NCBI GenBank assembly: GCA_021160705.1
Contig: JAGHBZ010000175.1
Coordinates: 1 to 9,665, forward strand
Reading direction: 5' to 3'
Origin: Candidatus Sumerlaeota bacterium
Lineage (GTDB): Bacteria > Sumerlaeota > Sumerlaeia > MWCT01 > JAGHBZ01
Length of the DNA stretch: 9,665 bases
The translations under genes and the position numbers were made by a program. Of this stretch, positions 1 through 5,950 are shown in pieces. Within the stretch, counting starts at the first letter, position 1. Each line of letters begins with the position of its first letter. Under the pieces are notes generated by a model that worked only from the letters and a program-made list of their open reading frames with translations, did no database searches and was not told the origin of the DNA.

Positions 1-63
1 ATATAATATATAATCACGATTTGTTTGTTTCCCTACATAAAGAGAGGCAAATACTGTATATAT
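1..63. other. AT-rich left edge downstream of the TPR gene
   Basis: This short stretch lies 3' of the minus-strand TPR gene. It begins with an AT-only run (ATATAATATATAAT, 1-14). It also contains TACATAAAGA (34-43), a 10-mer that recurs in the large intergenic region at 2139-2148. I see no G+C-rich hairpin with a T-run that would terminate the TPR gene, and no coding signal. The downstream neighbour lies outside the window. Confidence 0.4.
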
Positions 64-1797
64 TCAAAATTTCATTGCTACCTTCTCAGATGATTTCTTT
101 TCCGTGCTCTGAGCAGTTACTTGTTTCAAAAAATCACATAGCGCTTTGTGCTGGCGTTCAATCGGGTCGCGTTTAAATGCTACCAGCATCGGAAAATTGT
201 CTGTGTTCCTGTATTGAGCGAAGAGCTGTTTTATGTGTGGTCTACCCAGCAGGATGGCTTTGATGGTCCTGCGTGACTTCTCTGCCCACACGGTCTCGGG
301 ATATGCCTGGATAACAAAATTATGTATCCTCGCAGCGGTCAGATGTTCTCCGCTCTCTTCATAACACCGGGCAAGACGCTGTAAGGTCTGCGGCGTGTAT
401 CTGAAGTCAGGATAATCTACAAGTATCTTCTGAAAAATGGCAATCGCATCCGCATATTTATACTCCCGGTGAAGCTGAAACGCCTTGTTATAAAGCGCCA
501 GTGCGGTAATCTCGCCCTGGTCTGGATACTCTTTAAGGATTCGCTCTGTCACTTCTTTCGCTTTCTGCCGCTCCTCAAGGTTAAAGTAAGAAAGCGAGAG
601 TTTGTATAATAGTTCTGCTTTCTCTGAGCGAGGCACCCCAGGGTCGTTCAGATACTCCGTGAACCTGGATGACTCTGCAAGATGAACTACTCGCGCAAAA
701 TCCCAGAACGAGGTATCATAATCCGCAAGGTCACGTATCTTGCGTGTGGCAATGTCATATCTCACTTTTATCGCACTGATTGACTCAGGGTCGGCGATTG
801 CCTCAAGGTAAAGATTCGCTTTATCCACGTATCTCTTCTTTGTGGTCATCTGAAGAACTTTCTCAAACTCAGAACGTGCCTGCTCAACGTCGCCTTTGAG
901 CATATAACAGACCCCCAGCTCTGTCTGTGCCCAGGCAGAATATTTCTTCTGCGGATATTTCTTAAGACAACGCCTGTAGAGCTCTATTGACTGCTTGATG
1001 TCACCATAAGGCACAAGGTCTCCTGCCCGGAGCAACGCCAGAGGCTCAGCTGATGAACCCGGATAATCATTTATGACCTTAAGGTAGTATTTCAGGGCGT
1101 TCTGACGGTCGTGAGCCTGTTTATTGTAGAACTCCGCAACCGCTAATGCCGCCTCGCCCGCAATTATCTTCCAACTACCATACTTACTCAGGATTTTATT
1201 GTAGATGTCAAACATTGTAGCCGTGTCGCGCTGAAATGAAGCTGCCTTCAGGATTCCTAACAGACAACGCGGCACGTATGGCGAGTCTGGATACTCCGTC
1301 AGGCATTGATTGAATTTTTCACGGGCTGTGGAGTAATCTTTAAAACGCTCGAGGTTAATCAGTCCTAACTTGTAAAGCGACCCCGGAGCTGCAAAGGGGC
1401 TGGTGGGGAAATTTGAGACGATGTACTCGTACTCCGCGGCTGCCTCTGTCGGGTCGTTGGCGTTGTCCAACAATGAGTTTGCCCGAACAAATCGCGCCGC
1501 AGGGTCAAAGATTGTCCCGGTAAATTTAGTGTGGTGCGAGGCATATAAAGACTCTACGGAGGCGTGGTCACGGAGAAAATAATGACATTTCATCAACAGG
1601 AGGTACGACGTTCCCGGGTATGGGTTGTCCTCTGCGTCAAGCACTTCGCTCAAAAGCACTTTTGCCTCACTATACTTCTTCTGGTCGAACAGCGACTTCG
1701 CCCTGTCAAACTTCTCCGCGCTCGTCTGACTTAAGGCAACTCCTCCGCTCATAACGAGCATCACTAATAACCCGATTATGCATACTATCCTCTTCAT
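64..1797 (-). CDS. Exported TPR-repeat protein
   Basis: This 577-residue protein is probably periplasmic and probably a protein-protein scaffold. It starts with a clear Sec signal peptide: basic MKR, a hydrophobic core at about residues 4-20, and a likely signal peptidase I site after ALS (21-23). There is no lipobox. The rest is helical TPR or Sel1-like repeats, best seen at about 27-57, 99-132, 136-170, 213-247, 286-317, 393-425, 431-463 and 470-500. Several end in the EYP/DYP/KYP turn seen in YbgF/BamD-like TPR proteins (ILKEYPDQ, ILVDYPDF, CLTEYPDS). No catalytic domain is visible. The tail is charged and Ser/Lys-rich (562-577). The start is well supported: AGGAGG lies 6 nt upstream of the ATG. 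The nearest gene, comEC, is on the same strand 711 bp upstream, so the two need not share a transcript. The TPR call is solid, but the specific role cannot be told from sequence. Confidence 0.88.
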   Translation of the reverse strand: MKRIVCIIGLLVMLVMSGGVALSQTSAEKFDRAKSLFDQKKYSEAKVLLSEVLDAEDNPYPGTSYLLLMKCHYFLRDHASVESLYASHHTKFTGTIFDPAARFVRANSLLDNANDPTEAAAEYEYIVSNFPTSPFAAPGSLYKLGLINLERFKDYSTAREKFNQCLTEYPDSPYVPRCLLGILKAASFQRDTATMFDIYNKILSKYGSWKIIAGEAALAVAEFYNKQAHDRQNALKYYLKVINDYPGSSAEPLALLRAGDLVPYGDIKQSIELYRRCLKKYPQKKYSAWAQTELGVCYMLKGDVEQARSEFEKVLQMTTKKRYVDKANLYLEAIADPESISAIKVRYDIATRKIRDLADYDTSFWDFARVVHLAESSRFTEYLNDPGVPRSEKAELLYKLSLSYFNLEERQKAKEVTERILKEYPDQGEITALALYNKAFQLHREYKYADAIAIFQKILVDYPDFRYTPQTLQRLARCYEESGEHLTAARIHNFVIQAYPETVWAEKSRRTIKAILLGRPHIKQLFAQYRNTDNFPMLVAFKRDPIERQHKALCDFLKQVTAQSTEKKSSEKVAMKF

Positions 1798-1803
1798 TTT
1801 AAA

Positions 1804-1809
1804 CCTCCT
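1804..1809 (-). promoter_or_regulatory. Consensus Shine-Dalgarno AGGAGG for the TPR gene
   Basis: On the minus strand AGGAGG precedes TTTAA and the ATG at 1797-1795. This is the strongest ribosome-binding site in the window and fixes the start of the TPR protein. It suggests high translation efficiency compared with comEC, which has no recognisable Shine-Dalgarno. Confidence 0.85.
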
Positions 1810-1965
1810 GATAAGTATAGTTATTTTTGAAAATCGGTATAATTTCGTGAAAAAAAAGGAAACTCAGACGGTGAATACCTGTGGCAAGAGGGCTTAAGGT
1901 GAGAGAATGGCGGGACGGAAAAGAAAACAGGAAAGGATAATCGCGGGATACGAGATTTGGGAAAT

Positions 1966-1986
1966 GTATACCCCCCCCGACTATAC
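1966..1986. repeat. C8 homopolymer tract inside a GTATA/TATAC inverted repeat
   Basis: Eight consecutive C residues (1971-1978) sit between GTATA (1966-1970) and TATAC (1982-1986), so that the homopolymer would form most of an 11-nt loop. Homopolymers of this length are prone to slippage. No gene crosses it, so any effect would be on expression of the TPR gene whose leader begins about 170 bp away. It may also be a sequencing or assembly soft spot. Confidence 0.5.
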
Positions 1987-2133
1987 AGGTACGGAGAAAA
2001 GGGCAAACGCTTGAGGAAATCTGAACTATACAAACTTCTACCGGTGGTAAAACATTGCTGGAGGTCTGGCAACATCCCCCTGCGTTCTCTTCCCCTCAAT
2101 CCAGTCAACTCACTCTTCTCCTGCCAGCGAGAC

Positions 2134-2149
2134 TTCTTTACATAAAGAA
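2134..2149. repeat. Perfect 7+7 bp palindrome TTCTTTA-CA-TAAAGAA
   Basis: TTCTTTA (2134-2140) and TAAAGAA (2143-2149) are exact inverted repeats with a 2-bp centre. The geometry is typical of a dimeric repressor site, but no promoter elements are recognisable around it and no regulator gene lies nearby. It could equally be a chance A/T-rich palindrome. Confidence 0.35.
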
Positions 2150-2193
2150 CTATGAACTTAGATTTTAAAAATCCCCCTCATTCCTGTCAAGCT

Positions 2194-2221
2194 AAAAAAA
2201 CAAATTTTTTAAAATTTTTTT
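2194..2221. other. Three helically phased A/T tracts (predicted bent DNA)
   Basis: A7 (2194-2200), T6 preceded by AAA (2202-2210) and T7 preceded by AAAA (2211-2221) have their homopolymer centres near 2197, 2207.5 and 2218. The spacing is about 10.5 bp, one DNA turn. Phased A-tracts of this kind are known to curve DNA. They end 16 bp before the first unit of the TCGGTT array, suggesting one composite element. Confidence 0.55.
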
Positions 2222-2237
2222 CAGGTTAGTCCATTGG

Positions 2238-2394
2238 GTCGGTTAAGTCGGTTTTGTCGGTTAATCGGTTGAGTCGGTTAATCAGTTAAGTCGGTTAGTC
2301 GGTTTAGGTCGATTATGTCGGTTTATGTCGGTTTGTCGGTTGTATCGGTTTATCGGTTTTGTCGGTTTGGGTCGGTTAAGTCGGTTAGTCGGTT
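2238..2394. repeat. Degenerate tandem array of 18 GTCGGTTAA-like units
   Basis: TCGGTT occurs 16 times exactly, and twice with one change (TCAGTT at 2282, TCGATT at 2309). The starts are at 2239, 2248, 2257, 2265, 2274, 2282, 2291, 2299, 2309, 2318, 2328, 2336, 2345, 2353, 2362, 2372, 2381 and 2389. The spacing is always 8, 9 or 10 bp, averaging 8.8. The hexamer core is kept while the 2-4 bp between cores vary among AA, TT, TA, GA, TTAG and similar. Array-like remnants flank it on both sides (GGTTAGTCC at 2224, GAGGTTATAG at 2398). In-frame stops and varying unit length rule out a coding repeat. On the minus strand it would be a C-rich AACCGAC-repeat RNA starting 114 nt past the comEC stop. 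Function unknown. Confidence 0.85.
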
Positions 2395-2508
2395 GTGGAG
2401 GTTATAGTAAGGGGGTAGGAAAAGGTAGACCCGTAATAAAGCTGAGTGGATTCAGGGAATTTCCTCAATACGACAAAACAGGATGTTTCCAGCATAGCAT
2501 TAGAAGGA

Positions 2509-4977
2509 TTATTTCTCGGTCTGGATACGGAGGTACCTGCCATCTGTGGTTATGGTGATACATCCCTGCTCATCAGTTCGGTAATATCTAATTCCCCGTT
2601 GTTTGAGGCGTTCAATGACCTCAGGATGTGGATGTCCATACCGATTGTTCCGTCCGCAGGAGAAGATGACAACGTCAGGGTGGACTGCATCAAGAAACTC
2701 AGGAGAACTTGAGTAGCGGCTGCCGTGGTGTCCGGCTTTTAGTACCACTGCACGTAATTCCACTCCTGATGATAGCATACTGTCTTCAGCTGTTTTTTCT
2801 GCGTCGCCGGTGAATAAAAAGGTTGCCTTTTGATAGGCAATGCGTAGTACCACTGAGTCGTTATTGTTGCCATAACGCCCAAGAATATCAGGCGATGGAT
2901 TTAAGACCATCACTCTGGCAGGTTCAAACCCTTTAATTTCGTCGTTGCGAGTGACGATATATACAGGTGTGCCTGTCTGGTGTATCGTCTTTTGGAGTCT
3001 CTTGAATGTTTTTGTATCAGAGACCGAGCCTCCTTCAATCAGGCGCCCCACAAAGAAATTTTGTAATATGTAAGGCAACCCGCCGATATGGTCAGCATCC
3101 GGATGAGTAGCAACGACCACGTCAAGCTGTTCTACCCCGAGTGCGTTCAGAAATGGTGCGATGACCATTTGACCCATATCCCGTGGGAAATTCCGTCCTC
3201 CATCAATGAGCATAGTATTATCATTGGGAAATTGCAAAAACGCGGAGTCACCCTGCCCAACATCCAGGAAATATACTGTCATAGATTGATGCTGGTGCTG
3301 AACAATAGGTATCCAGACCAATAGAGCACAAATAGCTGTTACCACAATCAGTAACTGAGCCTTACCCCGCAGACGAGCAATTGGCGTACGCAACCCCTGA
3401 ACATAACTCCCACCCAGGAGTAACATATAGTAGACCCCAATTGCCCACCAGGGCAGAGGCGGGGAGCTGACCGCGGAGAACGGCAGTAATGCGCTGAGAG
3501 AGGTGAAGAACCGTAACGTCTCGGTACTCACGCTTGTCAAAAAGACGAGCAGGGGAGAAACTATCGGAAGAATCGCTGTACTTAATACATATAATCCACC
3601 AAAAAGAATGATGAACAGGGTTAGAGGTACTGCAAAGATATTGCTGATAAAACCAATCAGTGAAAATCTGTGATAGTAATACACCAATAACGGCAGCAGA
3701 AAGATTTGAACCGCAAAGACTACCTGTATAGGGTCAATAGCGAATTTATTAATATAATGAGCCAGTTGGCGATGTTTAGTGTGTGGAGTTGGGTGAAGGT
3801 AAAATAAGTTCTCCAGCACTGGTTTTAGGAGTAATATCCCGAATACTGAAAGGTATGACAGCTGAAAATCTGCCTGAAAAAGAGCCCGTGGATTGCAGAG
3901 TAGAACAATAAAGGCACTTGTTGCGAGTACATCAATTCCTCTGACAGGTCGGCGTAATATGAGAAGCGAAAGTAAATATACATCCGCCATAAACGCAGCT
4001 CGCACTACTGGTGTTCTAAACCCCACCAGTGCACAATAGAAAGCCAATCCGCAGACCGTAAAAATAATAGTCAGCCGTAGATTGCTGGTGATAGTGATGA
4101 AAAACAGAAATAGTACCAGGGTGAGGAGACCAGTATGGAGTCCACTAACCGCAAATAAATGGATTAAGCCAGCATCAATAAATCTCTGTCGTTCCTGTGG
4201 GTTTATGCTATGGGACTTGCCAAACAGAACCGAGTAAGCAACCGTGGCATTCTCTGGTTTCATTCTTGAAAAGAACTGTTGATAAGCGTAGCCACGAATT
4301 TTGCCTATCAGGAGCAGAACCTGATTCACCAGGGTGCGACCCCCAGGAGGTGCCCGGATACTGAGCAGTTGCGGTACATACACCAGAGTGGTGGCGTAAA
4401 TGCCTTTTTGTCGCAAATACGCTGCGTAATTGAATAGCAGGGGATTTCGTAACGAGACCGGACGTTGTACTTTCCCAAAAACCCTCACTATATCACCCCG
4501 TGTAAAACTGCCTTCAGGAAATTGTTTTTTTGCCTTCCCACAAATGACCACCTGAAGTTTTCCGGGTAAATGCCAGACTTTTTCTTTTCTGGTAACCTTC
4601 ACATTAGCCAGTGATACGAAGATGCTATGTTCTCTATAGCGAGGAAGTCCGGTAACCGAGCCGACCACCTCCACATTGCCATATTGCTCAATTGACGCTA
4701 CCAGTTTTTGAGCGGTCTGTTCCTCCTCTACAATTTGACATTGCATCAGTATGCCAATAAAGAACACACCCAGAAATAGCAGGTCTCCCCTTGCAGATGG
4801 AGTAAGTCGGGATGTCCTTGCCCGACTCGCTGGCTGGATATATATCGCCCAAATATAAAATATAATCAGAATTGCAAGTGCAGAAAATATCACAAGGGGA
4901 TGCAGAACGAAAAATCGCCCAATAACTAATCCCGCGATAAGAAATGAAACCAGTACCAATGCTGGATGTCGATACAT
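2509..4977 (-). CDS. comEC: ComEC/Rec2 DNA-uptake channel protein
   Basis: This is the inner-membrane channel that carries single-stranded DNA into the cytoplasm during natural transformation. All three expected modules are present in its 822 residues, a normal length for the family. First come N-terminal membrane helices (about 5-80) and an OB-fold/DUF4131 domain (about 95-205). Next is the Competence membrane domain (about 240-520) with the signature HLFAVSGLHTG (273-283) and FRTPVVRAAFMA (320-331). Last is a C-terminal metallo-beta-lactamase domain (about 565-822). The last keeps its metal and active-site motifs: LDVGQGDS (571-578), IDGG (591-594), THPDADHIGG (624-633), TGDAE (723-727), GHHGS (749-753) and YGHPH (780-784). 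It therefore appears intact and able to act as the proposed nuclease. The start has no clear Shine-Dalgarno, but MYRHPALVLV leads straight into the first helix as usual for the family. No other competence gene is in the window. Confidence 0.96.
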   Translation of the reverse strand: MYRHPALVLVSFLIAGLVIGRFFVLHPLVIFSALAILIIFYIWAIYIQPASRARTSRLTPSARGDLLFLGVFFIGILMQCQIVEEEQTAQKLVASIEQYGNVEVVGSVTGLPRYREHSIFVSLANVKVTRKEKVWHLPGKLQVVICGKAKKQFPEGSFTRGDIVRVFGKVQRPVSLRNPLLFNYAAYLRQKGIYATTLVYVPQLLSIRAPPGGRTLVNQVLLLIGKIRGYAYQQFFSRMKPENATVAYSVLFGKSHSINPQERQRFIDAGLIHLFAVSGLHTGLLTLVLFLFFITITSNLRLTIIFTVCGLAFYCALVGFRTPVVRAAFMADVYLLSLLILRRPVRGIDVLATSAFIVLLCNPRALFQADFQLSYLSVFGILLLKPVLENLFYLHPTPHTKHRQLAHYINKFAIDPIQVVFAVQIFLLPLLVYYYHRFSLIGFISNIFAVPLTLFIILFGGLYVLSTAILPIVSPLLVFLTSVSTETLRFFTSLSALLPFSAVSSPPLPWWAIGVYYMLLLGGSYVQGLRTPIARLRGKAQLLIVVTAICALLVWIPIVQHQHQSMTVYFLDVGQGDSAFLQFPNDNTMLIDGGRNFPRDMGQMVIAPFLNALGVEQLDVVVATHPDADHIGGLPYILQNFFVGRLIEGGSVSDTKTFKRLQKTIHQTGTPVYIVTRNDEIKGFEPARVMVLNPSPDILGRYGNNNDSVVLRIAYQKATFLFTGDAEKTAEDSMLSSGVELRAVVLKAGHHGSRYSSSPEFLDAVHPDVVIFSCGRNNRYGHPHPEVIERLKQRGIRYYRTDEQGCITITTDGRYLRIQTEK

Positions 4978-5026
4978 TTTGTACTCTACACTGAGTTAAT
5001 TAAGCCCAACAATACTCTGAATGTAT

Positions 5027-5055
5027 CCTCTATGAAAATTTCAGGCTTATGTCAA
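5027..5055 (-). promoter_or_regulatory. Possible comEC promoter (perfect -35, poor -10)
   Basis: On the minus strand TTGACA (5055-5050) is a perfect sigma-70 -35 box. The hexamer at 17-bp spacing is TAGAGG, a poor -10. An alternative -10, TATTGT (5014-5009), lies too far from this -35. The location, about 50-80 bp upstream of the comEC start and inside a divergent intergenic region, is sensible. The weak -10 would need an activator, as is common for competence genes, but that is inference. Confidence 0.25.
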
Positions 5056-5205
5056 ATATGTCTGAGCTTTTATAGGAAAGTTTCTACTTTTCATTTTTAA
5101 CAATCCCTATTCTATTTCGCTCCCATTAGTCTGGTATGTTCGTATGCACATAATAATCGCTAAGTGAAATCCTGAGTTTTTCCACTTTAAGTTTCTCGAA
5201 ATTAC

Positions 5206-5235
5206 TTGACATAAAATTTTTATCTCAAGCACAAT
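5206..5235 (+). promoter_or_regulatory. Candidate sigma-70 promoter of the lipoprotein gene
   Basis: TTGACA (5206-5211) followed after 18 bp by CACAAT (5230-5235) gives a perfect -35 and a 4-of-6 -10. Transcription would start near 5242, leaving a leader of about 37 nt with a purine-rich GGGAGAGAGG (5268-5277) just before the ATG at 5279. The remainder of the 301-bp divergent region (4978-5278) is A+T-rich, and I see no gene, RNA or terminator in it. Confidence 0.45.
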
Positions 5236-5278
5236 TTCATTTTACATTTAAAATCAATAGCCAAAAAGGGAGAGAGGG

Positions 5279-5860
5279 ATGAAAAGGGTAATAAAGTTAT
5301 TCAGCATCCTATTGATAACAAGTCTGACAATTACAGGTTGTACATATCTTCGCGCACGGGGTAACGATGCACTGGATATAATTGATGTTGGGATTACCAT
5401 CACTGATAAATGGAGTCCAGATTTTGGGATTTATGCGGATTTCTTTTCTCTAACGCCAACTGGATTCACTCATATTGATGGAAAAATGATTGGAATAGGT
5501 ACACGGCAGGCTGGACTGCTGGACTACAAAGACGACAGCTGGGGTGTACTGGTCTGGGGTAGCGAACGAAGAGGTAGTGGTAAATTTAACCCTCTTGACC
5601 CGCATCAGGCTCGACGAGACCAGCAGAACGCTGAAACAAGACCCCGATTCAATAATGGAGTCATCCGAATGATTCTGAAAAACAACGCATCACCACTCCC
5701 GAGGTTCTTTGAATGCGACCATGGGATTCATCTGGGGTGGATTGGCGTATATAAGATTTGTAGACCTTTAGACCTTATTGACTTTATTCTTGGCTGGACT
5801 ACACTGGACATCCTTGGTGACGACCACATAACAACAACTGAACCCAGCTCCAATCCCTGA
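5279..5860 (+). CDS. Predicted lipoprotein of unrecognised family
   Basis: This 193-residue protein opens with MKR, a hydrophobic stretch (4-16) and the lipobox ITGC (18-21), so Cys21 should be lipidated after signal peptidase II cleavage. The +2 residue is Thr rather than Asp, which by the enterobacterial Lol rule would favour the outer membrane. The mature part runs CTYLRARGNDALDIIDVG, then a Gly/aromatic-rich, beta-looking middle (40-100) and a basic, polar stretch (100-125). It ends in a part with FFECDHGIHLGWIGV (143-157) and an amphipathic DLIDFILGW stretch (164-172). The tail is polar. I do not recognise the family and see no catalytic motif. Strong start: GGGAGAGAGG precedes the ATG. 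It is the first gene of the plus-strand run. The radical SAM gene follows after 90 bp without an intrinsic terminator, so they may be co-transcribed. Confidence 0.8.
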   Translation: MKRVIKLFSILLITSLTITGCTYLRARGNDALDIIDVGITITDKWSPDFGIYADFFSLTPTGFTHIDGKMIGIGTRQAGLLDYKDDSWGVLVWGSERRGSGKFNPLDPHQARRDQQNAETRPRFNNGVIRMILKNNASPLPRFFECDHGIHLGWIGVYKICRPLDLIDFILGWTTLDILGDDHITTTEPSSNP

Positions 5861-5920
5861 TGTAAATTTACTTAACCCGAGAACGTCCCTTCGGTTTCTA
5901 AAAAAGAACACTTAAAAACA

Positions 5921-5942
5921 TTCATTTACCTGAATGAAGGAA
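5921..5942 (+). promoter_or_regulatory. Small hairpin next to the radical SAM gene's ribosome-binding site
   Basis: TTCATT (5921-5926) and AATGAA (5933-5938) can pair across a 6-nt loop. The 3' arm runs into the Shine-Dalgarno AAGGA (5937-5941), which sits 9 nt from the ATG at 5951 and decides that start. The stem is A/T-rich and probably weak, so it may only tune initiation. The Shine-Dalgarno itself is well placed. Confidence 0.35.
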
Positions 5943-5950
5943 CAACAATT

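Larger units (their letters stand above)
1798..2508. other. 711-bp non-coding region between comEC and the TPR gene
   Basis: I find no convincing gene here. The open frames on either strand are rich in Pro, Arg, Ser and Tyr without domain pattern, and none has a good ribosome-binding site. In order, the region holds the TPR-gene leader (1798-1860), a purine-rich stretch (about 1850-1965), a C8 tract (1971-1978) between GTATA and TATAC, and a pyrimidine-rich stretch (2078-2125). Next come a palindrome TTCTTTA-CA-TAAAGAA (2134-2149), three phased A/T tracts (2194-2221), the TCGGTT array (2238-2394), and a G-rich tail next to the comEC stop. I see no RNA gene and no intrinsic terminator for comEC. 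Against otherwise tight gene packing, the length and density of simple-sequence structure suggest regulatory or structural DNA. Confidence 0.6.

Noticed and set aside
1821..2145. Open frames on both strands in the intergenic region (minus 1821-2108, plus 1957-2145)
   Set aside because: They overlap each other on opposite strands, have low-complexity Pro/Arg/Ser/Tyr-rich translations with no domain pattern, lack Shine-Dalgarno sites and cross the C8 tract.
2238..2394. CRISPR array or plasmid-type iterons
   Set aside because: Units are only 8-10 bp with no unique spacers, and iterons are usually about 18-22 bp beside a rep gene. No cas or rep gene is present.
2238..2394. DnaA-box cluster / replication origin
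   Set aside because: The core TCGGTT does not match TTATCCACA or its common variants, and no dnaA, dnaN or other origin-linked gene is nearby.
2325..2712. Plus-strand open frames running out of the repeat array and over the 3' end of comEC
   Set aside because: One is merely the translated repeat and the other is antisense to the well-supported ComEC metallo-beta-lactamase domain.
5132..5148. Sigma-54 promoter-like TGGTATGTTCGTATGCA
   Set aside because: The GG-to-GC distance is one base too long for the -24/-12 consensus, so it would not be expected to work.
5862..5896. Terminator after the lipoprotein gene (GTAAATTTAC palindrome and AACCCGA...TCGGTT hairpin)
   Set aside because: The first is a short A/T-rich palindrome. 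The second has a bulged 6-bp stem, a 10-nt loop and no T-run after it. Read-through to the radical SAM gene stays plausible.
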